A stretch of 64,000 bases of DNA from Campylorhamphus procurvoides. Taxonomy: Eukaryota; Chordata; Aves; Passeriformes; Dendrocolaptidae. Location of the stretch: NCBI GenBank assembly GCA_013396655.1, contig WBMV01004349.1, positions 773,943-837,942 of the forward strand, written 5' to 3'. Positions 1 to 13,200 of this stretch are shown in pieces; the first letter of the stretch is position 1, and every line of letters begins with the position of its first letter. The translations under genes and the position numbers were made by a program. The notes under the pieces were generated by a model. That model had not been told where the DNA came from. It saw only the letters and a program-made list of their open reading frames with translations, and did not search any database.

Positions 1-3000
1 TGATCTTCCCATGATCTTGTACAGGAAATTGGTAATATACCCACAAAAATAAAATTCCTGCCCCTTTCCTAGGTACTGACCAAAGAGACCATGTTTACAG
101 AAATCTGGATCTTAATACTTGCAAACAAATCTCTTACAGAGTTCTAGGCAGGAAGATTGAGAAGATTGATGGACAAATATATCTATTCCAACTACAAAAA
201 GTGTAAGAATTCTAGTAATCCCAGACTGTTCTAGTCATTCATGAATTTGTCCTGAAGATGCCAGGAGAGTTTTAGTGAAGGAAGAAATCCATCTCCCCCC
301 TGTCCAGTGAGGGATACATTTTCCATCTTCCACTGTGGGTTGAAATTTAGCAACAGAAAAGGTGTACAAGCAGCAATGCCATTAATTATTCCAAATTCTT
401 CTCTCAGCCTGACCCTTTTTTGTCTTGAGCTGCTTGTTGGCATCTCAGCAATGTTGAACCTGAGTAGCCCACAACAAACCCAAACACTGGAAATGTTTTA
501 AGTATTTAAGTTCGCAGTATTTTCACTTCTAAGGATCTTCAGGAAAGGCAGAGGATCACCTTCCTGGCACCTTTTCCTTTCAGCCTCAGCAGACAGTTTG
601 GCATTCTCAATTACCTGGAGTGTCTGCAGAGAGGAGGGTTCTGCATCCCCCCCGGCTTATTTTAATTTCATGGAGTCAGGATCTCTTCTCCAGCCCTGGC
701 CAGTCATTTAACTAGCATTTTTCCTTTCCACTTGGGAAACCAGGCCATGATATCCATGGGAATTTTCATCTGGAAATCACAGTAAGAACAAAATTTCTAG
801 TCATGGACAAATGAGTAAGAAAAAGTCCAGATGCAGTTTGCTTTTCTTTTCTGAAACTCTGTGCTGCATCCTTTAGTTTGACCGGTTGTGAGGTACAGGG
901 GTAGTGTGTTTCCATCAAAACTGTTTTGATTCCAGAGTGGGGGAAGGTAAAATGGCCTTTATTGTGTGTTATACAGAACTTCACAGTGTGTGCTGGATGG
1001 AGTTTTTCACTTCAGACAGAGATGCAGATCCTTATTGATATTAAAAATAAATCTTCCTTCATCAGCAGGTCACATAGGTACGGATACATCTATTTTTTAA
1101 GTTACACAAGGTGAGGTAGTTCATCATCAAATTGCTGGTAGTAGCACCTTAAGATTCTCACAATTCTTTATCTTACACTTAGTTACAAATAGAACAAAAA
1201 AGGATCCAACCCTGCTCCAAAGCAACACCAGAGCGAGGAATTATGAAACAGGATCTGCTGGTGTCAATTATATTGCCTGGTGTGTCTGAATTTTGTCATG
1301 AAGGCTGAATATCCTGGCTCATAATGCTGCTTTGGGAGATAATTGTAAAAGACTCTAATATTTTTGCTTTAAATTGCTGATATTTGCTGTCTGTCTGGAT
1401 TCAACTCAAGCATACTTTTAACTGAGGGAGAAGGAAATTCAATGATGTGTAGTATTCTGAGAACACCTGGGAAATCTTTGTTCTCTCTGCATCCAGTGAT
1501 TAGTGCCCAGAACACCTTTTTCCCAAACAATTTTTTAAAAACATTCTAGAGTTTGTGGCCATCAGACTATTCTGAACAAGGGTTCTGTCTGTCAGAAATT
1601 AAATCAGGATATTCCCCCCTGTAGGGAAGTTCCTGGTAGTCTGGCATTAGGTTTTCAAACCTGGTGGGACTACATTTAAATCTCCTTTGAGATACATTCA
1701 GCTGACATGTGGTTTTGATAAAGTATCACAGAATTTATAGAATTCTTTGGCCACTGACTTGAAAGCAGCTTAAAAATCGCTGTGGGGTGAAATTGGTCTT
1801 GTAGCTGCTGATGCACCTGCAGCAGCTCTTCCCAGTATCTGGGCCTGGCTCTGGAATGCTTCAGGGAGAAACCAAGCAGCAGCCCATGGCTCCATGCACT
1901 CTCACTGCCATTTAGCCCCTTGCCAACCAGCAGGTGAGCTAACACCTTGCACCTCTCTTTTGGTAATTTCAGGGAATGTGACCCCTCCGTGAGGGTTTGG
2001 GATTACCTTGTTCTTGGCTGGGTAGTTTGGATCCTGGGGACCCCTCTATGGGAAGCACCATGTTAAACCAGCACGTTCCTCAATGTTCTGATCAGGGCCA
2101 AATGTTTGTGGGAAGGAAGTAAATGGTTGTGAAATGAATGATCTTGAACAGTTTGCCCACGGGGAGAATTTTTTCCTAACTCCCACCTAGGAGCTGGCTT
2201 GTGCCTTTGTGTGTGAGGCTTTCTGTCCTTTCCAGATTTCTGGATTTTATTATTATTTAATCCTTACTGACGTAACTCTGGATACTTTAATCCTCTTAAG
2301 AGGTTGCTGCTGACTTTGGGCTCAGTCCTGCTCCCTTTTCAAGGAATTTTGCCATTAGACACCTTTAAGCTGAGCTCTGATGTAAATTGCAACTGATTTT
2401 ACTGGCAACTCCGTCCTTGGCTGTAAAATGCAGCTGTAGAGCTGTAACCTCTGTGCAAGACACAGCTGGAATGAGGAAGAGGTGGAGGTCTGTGTCCTGT
2501 CTGCAGGCCCACACTCTGCCTCTCCTCACTGCCAGTGCAGGGTCTAGAAGGAATCCCCAAAAGATGCCAAAGGCTTTGGCCAAAGGAATTGTCCATGAAC
2601 CTGCGTGAAGAATGTCCTGCCAGCTTAGGAAGCCATAAACCTGTTCCTTTCCATCTAGGTGCCCCTCTGGCTGCGGAAAGGGAGAAGAAGCCTCTCTCCA
2701 GAGCTGTCTTTGTGCTGCCCTGGGTGGAATCCACAGAAACAAGTGAGGGTCCCAGATGCTTTTCTCCCTAATGTGTTGTAAGGAAGCAGTAGCTGCACTA
2801 AGAGTCTTCTGGGGTGGCTGCTCAGGTAGTGTGTGCTCTGGACACAGCTTGGAAAGGCATTTCCCAGTGGGAAGCATGCAGCATGTTCCTCAGAAAATGC
2901 GAGCCTTTCCTGTTTCTTTGCATCAGGTGGACTAGTCGTGGTCACTGGCTCTTCCTGAAGCGTTGGTCTTGTTTGTGGTTCCTTTCAGTGAGGCAGATAT

Positions 3001-6000
3001 CCCAGGAAAGGTGATGCTTTTTCCAGGTACTGCCACACAGCTATTCCTCAGCCCTCTGGGTTTTTCACCAGTAGGACTCATAAGGACTCCAGCCTCTGCC
3101 AGCAGATTTTCAGGAAACAGCTAAGGAATGTGAAACAGGATCACAGCATCTTGTGGACAGTCCTGTGATCCACTGGCCCAGGCTGGAGGGATGATGATGC
3201 TTCATGGTCACTTAAGCCTCACTCAGAAAGCATTTTTTGGAGGGAGACACGTCACAACCTCAAATAGAGAGATGACAGATAAATGTATTGCAGCTCTGAG
3301 AAATCCAGCTCCTCCACTTTCGGAGCTGCCGCTGGGCTTTATGAACTGTTTGGGAAACCTGGTTTCCCAAGGTGAACCAGGAGTGGGGAATCCCCGTGGG
3401 AGCAACATACGTATTTTAGAATAGAATTCTTGGTGTTGGATGTTTCCTTTGCCATTCTCAAACCTCCTGGTGTAAAGCTGCTCCCTTGATCACAGAACAG
3501 GACAAGCAGTGCTATCCACAGTGCCCTCTTCTAATTTTCCTGCTTGTTTACTGGACTGGGATCCGTAACAATTTAGGATTTGGGGAATAATTCACCTGTC
3601 CTTGCTAGGCAGCTATTTCCGCAGTGGGATCACTTAGGATTCAAGAGTATCTACAGAGTGCCAGTTGCCCTGAAAGCTCCTCTGTCAAGTAGCTTTTTTG
3701 GCTTCTGCCATTTGAAAGGACAGTGTGAGTCCTGGGTCAGGTGAAAATTGTTCTTCCCTTTGGAGAAGTCCTTAAGGAGCTCCTGCAGCTCTGGACCCTT
3801 CATGGACTCTGCTGTCAGCATTGCAGGGATATCAGCTGAATGGTGTATGGAACTGTTTCCAGTTTGAGTTTCTGGGATGCTGTGCAGAGCTCTTGGAGTC
3901 CAGTGGAAACCAGTTTGTACAGTTTTTGTGATACTGGATTCCTGCACTTATGAGGGCAGGTTAAGTGATCTGTATTTTTAGCTTGTGATGCAGAGATCCC
4001 GACCTTTCAACACATTTCTGATTGCTCTTTTCCCTTCCTGTGTTCCTAGACCAAAATCCACTAAGTGCCCAAGGAATGAACCCCCTTGTTCTGCCTGCCG
4101 CTGCTAGGCATGTGTTCTCTGCCCTCCCTCTTCCTGCCAAAATGAAACATGTACTTGAATCAAATCAACAAAATATTCTGAAAACGTTTCCTGCAGCATC
4201 TGGATGGGGAGCTGAGCTGGCTGCTCAGCCCCAGGGCAGGGGGCTCAGCAGCTGCAGGTCAGAGCTAACACAGACCACATGGCAAGAGCCAGCTGGCAGC
4301 AGCCGCTGGAGATAGGCTGAGAAGAGTAGCACATTCCCTCTTTTACTGGGGGGCACTTGGGAGCAAAAGGATCAAAAATGCTTTCAGACCCTGTGGAGGG
4401 ATCTTGGGATACTTGGAAACCTTGCCTATTTGTCATCTCAGTCCATCAGTCCTTCCTAGCTGAGGAGCTGCCTTGGAACAAGGCTGTGCCTTGCCTTTTG
4501 TACTAGTAAGGTGTAATGCTCTCTTTTGGTGTGTGTTTTGGAGTTTGGTTTTTATCTGGATGTCTTTGGAGCATTCGAAAAGTCTGGGTGTGCAGCACAG
4601 TGGTTGCTGAGCCTGCAACGAGGATGTGTTCTGTAGGCCTGAACACCAGGAAGGGATAGCACTGAACCTCTGTGCTGGTGGCCTAAGGAGTGTCTTTGCT
4701 GGATTTTTCCACAAGTCCTAGTAGTGCCTGTTGGTCTGGTTGTGCGTTTGGCTGAGCTGCACTGCATTAATGTCTGCCTGGTGATAGCAGAGAGCTTGAA
4801 TCTGAGCAATCTTGTTTAAGTAGTACCATCTCTCCAGAGGTTTAGGGATGGGGTTTCAGTGTGGGCTTGCAGCCACTTCTCCCATGGAGAGCTGTGTTGT
4901 TGCATGCACTGGGTATGGTGCCCCAGCTGGGTGCAGTAGTGATAGCCCAGGGCAGGGAAGGTGCACTGGGACAGGCTCCCCAGTGCTGTGGTCATGGCCT
5001 GGCAGAGCTCAAGGAGCATTTGGACAATGCACTGAGGATTCTTGGGGCTGTCACTGGACTCCATGATCCTTGTGGGTCCCTTCCAACTCAGGATATTCTA
5101 GGATCCTAAGAAGCAGTGCCTAGACTAATTCTGCTCAGGGAGTTTCTTGCTAAGGAAGCAGTTATTGCTGGGACCAGCACTGGAAGTGTGGGAAGGCAGT
5201 CAGCAAAGATGGCTTTATTGGGTACAAAGGAGGGAGTCTGACAGTTGGGGGCAGCCCTGAAGAAGGGCCATTGTTCAGAGAGGTAAAGCTTGGCTGCACA
5301 TGGGCAGCTCCTGGAGCTTTGTGAATTCTCCACAAAGCTCCTCATCTCTGAGGCTTGGCACTGCTTGCTGGGTGTTCTCTCATGTAGCTGAGGAGGAGAT
5401 TAGTTCCAGTACCAGCTGGAACAAATTCCTGCTTCTCTGTAATCCCTGGAGATCATTCTGCCTGCAGGAAGACAGTCCCCTGACAAAGCAAGCAGACCCC
5501 TATTTCTCTTGGGGTGACCTGTTAATGTTGTTACTGTCTTCCCATTTCCCCTGCACAGCCCAGGGAAGGGAATGCTCATACCCAGCATGTGCCACTCAAG
5601 GCTCTACTTCTGGCAGTGAGATCCCCACTGTGTTACAGTGACCACAACCAGCTGTGCCTGAGCTGTGAAATGGTATGTTAGTTTTCCTCTGACCTAACAA
5701 GTCTCCTGATTTACTGAGCACTTTTCTTCCAAACTAAGGCCATAATAGTTTTCTTCCTCGGAATATGAAAGTGCTTGGTCTTTGGGACTCCTTTGGAAAA
5801 TTAATCTTCAGTTAATCTCCCCGATGGCTCACTGCACTTCAAAAAGGAGATTGGTTCCTTCTTTGGGGGACACCCAGCAAGGTAGAACTGATGACTGGTA
5901 CCATGTTATGAGTTTTCTCTGCTACTAATTGACTATGGGTTTTTTTGCAACAGCTAAGGAGGATGAAGGATAAAAAGTGATTCTTCATTTAGTGCTGAAA

Positions 6001-7120
6001 CTCATGTGCTGCTGGACTGAGTGATGAACCCAAGTGAGCCATTAGACTGTACCAACACATTCCTAGCTTAAAATATGGAGTTATCTTAAAAATAAAACAA
6101 TGGAGAAGTAACATAAAAGCTTACTTCATGTGCACACTGTGGTGTGTTTGAATATGGTAAGGAAGAGGTGAAAACAAGGCTTTAACTTTGCTGATAATGT
6201 GGGTATGTGGGATACAAACAAATGAGCTGCTGAATGGCAGCTCCTCTGTGGAGCCATGGTAGCTGATGTCTGTGCTCCTTGCTCCTGCTGGAGAGTAAAA
6301 CATGTTAGTTTCAAGATCCTTTGTGGCTACACCAGCTGACATGTTCCACTTTGTTTGCTGTGGGCTCGTAGCACCAAGCTATCAGCTGCTGCAGTTGGCT
6401 GGCAACTGCAGGGCTGCAGGGAGCCATGAGTGCTTAGGGATGTCAGGCTGTACCCCAAGGTGGATGTCAGGCAGCAGAGAGTGAAAAAACCCCATCAAGC
6501 TGACAAGGGAAATCCTCTCCCCACGCTGATGTGAGAGCTGGGCCAAAGACACTCTTGTCTCCATTCAGGCCTAACCAAACTTATAAACATCTTGGGCTGT
6601 TTTGTGTCTGTCTGTCTGCCCCACACAGCTGCGCTGAAGGGGGTCAGTTGTTGCTGGAATGAAGTGTGGGGGGTGTAGGGTGCAAAAATACATGAAACTA
6701 AACTTCATGAGTCCTCCTTTCACTGAGCACCTCACTGTCCTGCGTATCTTGGCTTGGTGGCTCTTGGTTTTGTTGGTTCTTTTTAGTTTTGTTGGCTCTA
6801 ACGGGATCCTGGATGCAGTTAGGGGTTAGTAAGCAGCAGCAGGGAGGACTGAACTTCCAAAGATGTCAACAGCACCTGCTGCTCTGTGTCTTCATTGTTT
6901 GAGACCTGTGGAGGCTGCACTGGAGAGCAGAGCTGCCTCAGTAGGAAAGCAGAGGGCATGTGGGGGGCAGTATGAGGCTGGGCTGTCTGTGTGTGTTAGG
7001 GATTGACAGAGCACGTGGGATGAGTGTCAGTGCATGGGGGTGTCTGATTGAGCAGCGTGGTTGCAGTGCTTGCCTTTCACCTCAGAGTTTCTAAAGTGGC
7101 CTGTTTTCTTCTTCCTACAG
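1..7120 (+). other. ZNF618 intron (5' cut by window edge)
   Basis: I found no exon. I looked for the upstream finger expected in ZNF618 (a YECGICGKKYKYY-type segment) in all frames and did not see it. The stretch holds a CR1 3' end (about 4960-5103) and otherwise unique, moderately AT-rich DNA. Short open frames here lack splice context or family resemblance. Confidence 0.8.
4960..5103 (+). mobile_element. CR1 LINE fragment, 3' end
   Basis: The segment runs from a worn gagctcaaggagcatttgga block to the diagnostic gatccttgtgggtccctt, caactcaggatattct end. CR1 copies are usually truncated at the 5' end and end in an 8-bp tail repeat, as here. It lies in an intron in the sense orientation. Confidence 0.88.
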
Positions 7121-7210
7121 ACAATTTTAGGTACACATGTGACATTTGTGGGAAAAAATATAAATACTATAGCTGCTTCCAAGAGCACAGAGACCTACAC
7201 GCCGTGGATG
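7121..7210 (+). CDS. ZNF618: ZNF618 exon: C2H2 zinc finger (first in window)
   Basis: The exon lies between a pyrimidine-rich acceptor (tcttcctacag) and a GTGAGT donor. It is 90 nt long, enters in phase 1 and leaves in phase 1. It encodes a complete C2H2 finger: Cys codons at 7138 and 7147, His codons at 7186 and 7198, giving C-x2-C-x12-H-x3-H. The core after the second Cys reads GKKYKYY, an aromatic-rich variant shared with the other fingers of this protein. The residue at the upstream junction is split, and the human protein has Asn-Asn-Phe here. The finger is expected to contact DNA. The next upstream exon is not visible, so the intron before it is at least 7.1 kb. Confidence 0.95.
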
Positions 7211-10200
7211 GTGAGTAACATTTTGACACTCAGACACCCAAGCTAGGATGGGAAGTCTTTGGGGGAGCAACCTGTGGTTCTCCAGGGCCGTGTAGGCCGT
7301 GATGTGCAGAACACTGCACAGCCGGCCTTTGTCATGGAGGCAGCATTCAGGCTCTGCAGAAAGGAGTTTACTGGCTTGATTCTCTTGGTGTGCATCAAAA
7401 CAACACCCTGCGTGGGGACCTGGGGTCCTTGCAGTGCTGTCTGCAGTGAGGTTTGTGCTTAGGGTGGATGTCCTGGGGCTCAGTGCCTTGGGGTGAGTGG
7501 TCAGTCTGCCTACTTGCTGGGAAAGAGTTGGTTGCCTTTTGCTTTCTGACTTTACAGGTTTGTTCCTAACATACTCCTCTGAGAGAAACCACATTTCAGA
7601 GTTGGGAAATGTTGTTTTGTTCTCGTCACTCATTGTGGTGGTGAACTGATGCCGTTGTCAGTGGCCCTTACAGGCTAATTTTTCCTCTGTGACCATAGAT
7701 GTGGCCAAGGCTGGTGACACACAGACAGAAGCAGACCTCCACTGCCTGGTGCAGTGTTTCTTTATCCTACAGTGGGGGAAACAGGAGCATCAGCATCCTG
7801 ATCTTGGCTTGCCCCCTGCTTACTGGGCATCCAAAGCTCCTCAGCTCAGAGCCTGCAGACACTCCAGACCTTCACTGTGTGTGATGCAGGCCTCTAAGTT
7901 CTGCCCCTCACATGGCCAAGGATGGAGCCCTGCCAGAGTTCTAGAAAGAGGCTGCTTGGAAAGCAGCAGGTTTTGAGTGGCTGCACTGTCTCAGAAAAGG
8001 AAGTGGTTTTTCACGATACATGGTGTCCAAAAAACCGTCTGTGTTTAACTGGAATGTGTGGACATCTGAACGTGCTCTAAGGACAGCCAGTATTCTCCTG
8101 CAGGTCACCCCTGCCAGCTCCCTTCCTCCCGTGGGCAGCCTGAATGGAATCACTAGGACTGAGAGTCACTGTGAGGGGAACATGTGTGTTTCAGTCAGAA
8201 GTGTCTCATGGCCATGGGTCAGGGAGCTCTGCCAGGGCTATGGCAGGCCTTGGAAATGGCCTCCATGTGTGTCCCACGAGGACATCGTGGCAGCCCCTGC
8301 AAGGGGCTGGTGCTGTTCAGCAGTGGTGTGAGGCAGCTGTGCTGAACCTCTGTGGGGCCGTGGTAGTGTCAGGACAAAGGCCTTGAGGATCTGTGTGTAT
8401 TAGGGCTGGGCATGCCCAACTAGTTCCTATGTGGATGCTGCTGGGAAAAGAAGGGACTGGGCCACAAAGCCTGGTTTATTCAATGGGGCTGAACTATGCT
8501 AAGCACTATGTGAAATGCAGGAGGAAAACAAGGCCTTTTAAGAGGATTTAATTTCTGTTTTGTTTCTTCCTCTCCTTCTTCTATTCTGTGTTAGTTTTTA
8601 GTGTGGAAGGGGCCCCAGAAAACCGGGCAGGTAAGCCGAGCTCCTTTGTGTGCTTTATTTCACAAACCTTTTCAAGCATTCAGTAGCTCAGACACAGCAG
8701 GTCCAATTCTGAACTTGGAATAGTCAAGGGAGATTTGTCATGGATTGCAGGGGTACAGGGAGTGTCCTCTCTCTCTCCCCCAGTGTCTACAACCAGTAGG
8801 TTGATGCCCAGCCCTAGCAGATACCAGGCTTTTTTCGCACAAACTATTGATCAGGCTTCAGAAAATCAAAGAAGCAGATGTTTCATGTGTTTGGTGATTT
8901 AGTGAATTGTTCAAGGTATAAATTAAATTCTTTTATAAAATGGGTTGTGTTCTGCTTTGTTGCTAGCTGTACTGTTAGCTGGTAGAAGTCATAGGTCAGT
9001 ATTTGTTAGGTGACTTGCCTGCAGACTGCACTGCCCTGCCCACTTTCAGCCAGTACAGCGGTGTTAGAGGGGAGATGCACTGGAGGAAAATCAGAAAATA
9101 CGGATCAGATGTTGCAATGTGTTTGTTTAGTTTTTCCCCTGTATTTTTTAAACATTAATACCTATAAGACGTGTTACTGGGCTGGAAGCAGGGATAGTCC
9201 TGGGGCACCCGAGGAGGTGGAGGAGGAGGGAAAAGTCAGACAGCGGGGTCATTTGGTTTGTACTTCCTGACTTCACATCTTGTTGCAGATGGCAATGTCA
9301 TTACAGGTGCAGGAGCATTGAGTGCCCATGCAGCTGTAGCAGGCACCCTGAGGTGTGTCAGCTGTGTTGCTCTTCTGTTCTCTTGCAGACCCCTATGACC
9401 AGGCCGTCATTGCTGCTGACGAGGTGAAGGAAGAGGAGCCGGAGCCATTCCAGAAGATTGGGCCAAGTAAGAGTTATCATCCGACTTCAGATGAGAGAGA
9501 GAGCACAGGGGGGTCACATCTGCCCTTAACTGGAATACCTCTGGGAAGAGCAGGAAGCTCTTGGGACTTGGGGGATGCTCAAAGGCATGTTCAGGTTCAA
9601 GTGAGCATCAAACACCAACAGCCCTGGCCCCAAAAACTGCCAGCTTTGTGGTGTTTTCTGGCTCAAGAGTTCTGCAAAGGGAAGGAGAGGATTCAGGGGA
9701 AAGGCAATCAGGCAGCAGTGAGAGAGGGCCTTAAGGTGCACTGGCAGAGCTGGCAGGTCATCATTTACACTGCCTTTGGGATGGGTCATCAGACAGGGCA
9801 GAGGGAAGCAGAGAGAGCACCAGACTGCCAAAGCATTTCTCTGAATTCTTTAGTTTGGAAACGAGTGATTATCCCTGGATTTTCCTTCGGCTTGCAGCTT
9901 GCTGTCAGTTCTGTACTCCCCAGCACTGGCAGGAGCAGGAAGTGTCAGTGTGTGGTTACACTCCACTATTTCCAGTACCCCCAAAGCAGGAATTAGCACT
10001 GTTACTCCAGAAAAGCCCCTTCTTCTGCAAAAGAACTTAAACTTGACTACTTTTTTCCTAGTTTGTCTGTTCCTGTTGTCCACATGTCACAGACTTTCTG
10101 TAACCAGAGGAAAAAACTGTGCCATCTGTAATATAGACTTTAGAAATGGATTCTTTCCTTTGTTTTGCACTTGCTGTAATTTTTGGGTAATCTGCTGCAG

Positions 10201-13200
10201 CTTGTTCAGTTCTACTGGACTTTTTATGCACAGTCTATCCCTCTGGTCACTGCCTTGAACTGTTTCCTTCCTTGGGGGGGGATGTGTGGATTACAGGAGA
10301 GGTGAGTTCCACATGCATGAGGAATATGCTGAAATTTGTGTCACCAAGCCAGTTTCTGTGTAAAAAGCCAAGAAACTGGGGGTTGTGTGAGAGGGCTGCA
10401 CTCCTTCCTGATCTTTGTATTTGCGTCATTTCACAGAAACTGGCAATTACACGTGTGAGTTCTGTGGGAAGCAGTACAAGTACTACACTCCCTACCAAGA
10501 GCACGTGGCCCTGCACGCACCCATCAGTGAGTATCTGCTGTTCCACTGCAGGCTCTGCTTTACAGGAGCTGTGCTGAGCACGGGGGTTGCAGGAGAGACT
10601 TCACTCCTGTGGATCCTTCCACTGGAGTTCTGGGATTGCAGTGGGCAGGACATGGATCAGCAGTGTAAAGCTGAGCTGGGAGGAGCTATTAGGTCTGTAA
10701 TGTCACCAACTTTTACCCCAGTCCTTGCAATCCTATACGTGTTCCTTGGGGGTTTGATGATTTGGTTTGTTGTGTAACTGAAGTGATGCACAAAATTTTT
10801 AGACTCCCCTAAGTAATAACTGGATGTGCATGTTGGGGAAGAAGCATCTTTTTTAAGAGCTTCTGGGAGGTTATTTTCGACAGGGAGTTAAAACTGGGTT
10901 TCAAAATCACATAAGTTAACTCGGTAGCTTGCTACTAAATCCCAGGCAAGAAACTATTTATTTCAGGAAGCTCTGGCAAAGGCTGCAGTCTGCCCTATGG
11001 AGGGACACTGCACCCTACCCTACCCAGATGAAAGGGAGCTTTTAATGAGCAATTCTGTAACTCAGTGCAAATATGAGTAAACCAGTTGAGAGAAATTTTT
11101 GCTATATGTTGGATTTGAATAGTTTTAAAAGTATGCAGAGAAGTTCCTTACACCTGAACTTGCTGCTTCTTTCCCAGCATTGCCCTAGGCTTTGTTGTGA
11201 GCCAGCGTGGCTGTTCCTTGCCCAGCTTTTGGGATGCTGGAGAGGAGGGATGAGTCGAGCGCGTCCCTCAGGGGGTGCCTCCAGCTGCAGCCAGCAGGGG
11301 GAGCGCACGCGCCTCCCTCCCCAAATTCACCTTCCCTCGGGTTTTTAAGGGATCTTAATGAGGCACCTTCGGGTTTATGGGAACACAGTCCCCCAGTCTG
11401 TCACTTTTAAGGTGAGTCGAGGCTTGGTGGCTCCTGACAGTTCCCATGCAGGTTCTCTGAAGCTTGGAGATGGACTAGGAACATTGTAGAAGATGCAGGA
11501 CATAAAATGCCTCTACCACCACCATCCCAAAGTTAATCTTGTTATGTGCCATTTGCTAAAGGAACTGCTCCCCAAACAGTTATTCCTAAGATTCCCTGCC
11601 CCCCAAGCTCCACCTCTTAATTCAGGTGTTTTCAGTCCTCAGCAAAGATGTTGCTGACCAGCAGTGGGTCAATCTGCCACAGATGGGCCCTTGGACTTGT
11701 CTGGGCTCTGGGGTCACTGGTTCCTCCTGCAGAGAGCTCAGGGGCAGTGTCCTCTGAGGATGGGCATTGGAGTCTTGCTCAGCTGTAGCAGGTTTTTACC
11801 TTCCCAGCACCTCCCATTTCAAGGGGATTTATTGCCATGGATATATTTGCACCTTCCCATCCATCTGTAGTAATAGCTGAGCTGCTGGTTCCAGTCCAGG
11901 CTCTCCAGCAGAAAAGAAACCCACAGCAGTTGTTCTCTGGGAAGTGTTTTCCTGGAGTGGCCCCCCCAGGCCCTGTCCATCCCCTGGGCAGCTCAGGGTC
12001 CTGCCCAGTCCCCACTCTTGTGACTGCTGGGGACCAGTTTTGGAGGAGGAAGAGTGTCCTTGGCAATGCCAGGGTTGAAGCCATTCCTGTACCCTGGTTT
12101 CTGCAGGAAAAGAAAAGAAGCTGCCCCTGTAACTGCAGACTGTATCAGTCAGGGATGTGCAGATGAATTTCCATGTCTTTAACTATGAGGGCACTTAAAA
12201 TCAGATTAAGATAATATTTTCGTAAGGTTTAACCCCCTCTCCATAAACTTTTCTTTTTCCTTTTTTTTTTAACCTTTTTTTTTTCCTCTCTGAATTCCCA
12301 GGATCAGTAAGATTTATGATTTACAATGACAAGCCACTAACTCTGATGAGGATACAGGAGAGGGCATGATCAGCAACCAAAGCAGGCTGGACAGTACATT
12401 CTCCCACTTTTCTACTGCTCAGACTCTGCTCTTCCCAAAATCCAGGGTCCTGGAAGGCTGCTGTTAACACATAACTTTTCAAAACCACAAGTGGCTTTCC
12501 TTGAGCTGTTGCAGTCAGAAGTAAAGCTGAGACTGTGTCTTTACCCTGGTCTTGTTCTTCTGGTTATAAGGCAAATGCTGAAAAATTAGTCATAGCGGGA
12601 ATGGGTAAGGAAACCCTTTCAACATTTCCATAGCAGCTTTCTGGGTCTCTGCTTGAGTGCCAGCTTCCCTTCCAGAGCTTGTTGTTCTGGTTTTCTGTGA
12701 TAATGAATAAAAAGTCATTGAAAATGGGCTAAAGCAAGGATTGAAATCCTGCAGGATCAATAAGAACCTTGCAGGATAGTTTTTGGTCAGTGCTGCTGGA
12801 CAGCTGATGTCTGGAAAAGAACCCTGCTATGGGGTTTCCTGGAATTATTAATGCCAAATGTCTCCTTCCAAAGTTCCCTTCTTTCAGTGAGGAGTTGTAG
12901 CTTTTTCATAAGCTTAGAGCAGGGCTATTGCTCTGTAAAACCATGTATTTCTCTGCTGTTTCTGTCAGCATATTCACTCTTTTGAAGAAGGGTGTCAGAG
13001 GCTGTTCCCAAAACAAAAGTGTGTTGTAGGCACATTCTTTGTCCCAGTTTTAGAAATGTCTCTGAATGGAGGTGCACAGGGAGACTTCAGAGATTTTCTG
13101 TCCTCCTTCAGGCTCTGGCTGCTCTGTAAGGTGGGACTGATTGAACCACATTTGCAGCTGGCTGGGCTGTTGGGATTGCTCAGAAAGGTGGAGAAGGACT

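Larger units (their letters stand above)
7211..10436 (+). other. Short introns of the 5' exon cluster
   Basis: Three introns (7211-8594, 8631-9388, 9467-10436) separate the four exons at 7121, 8595, 9389 and 10437. Beyond splice sites I see nothing in them: no clear repeat and no other exon. Confidence 0.75.

Noticed and set aside
1..7120. The upstream ZNF618 finger exon
   Set aside because: No segment encoding a C-x2-C finger with the KKYKYY core occurs before 7121 in any frame.
11288..11411. Possible exon ending at an AAG/GTGAGT donor
   Set aside because: In the phase needed to join the neighbouring exons the last full codon is TAA.
12249..12310. Very strong polypyrimidine tract and acceptor
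   Set aside because: The AG is followed after five bases by GTAAGA. Reading on in phase meets a stop after about 20 codons with no donor. It is a splice decoy at most.
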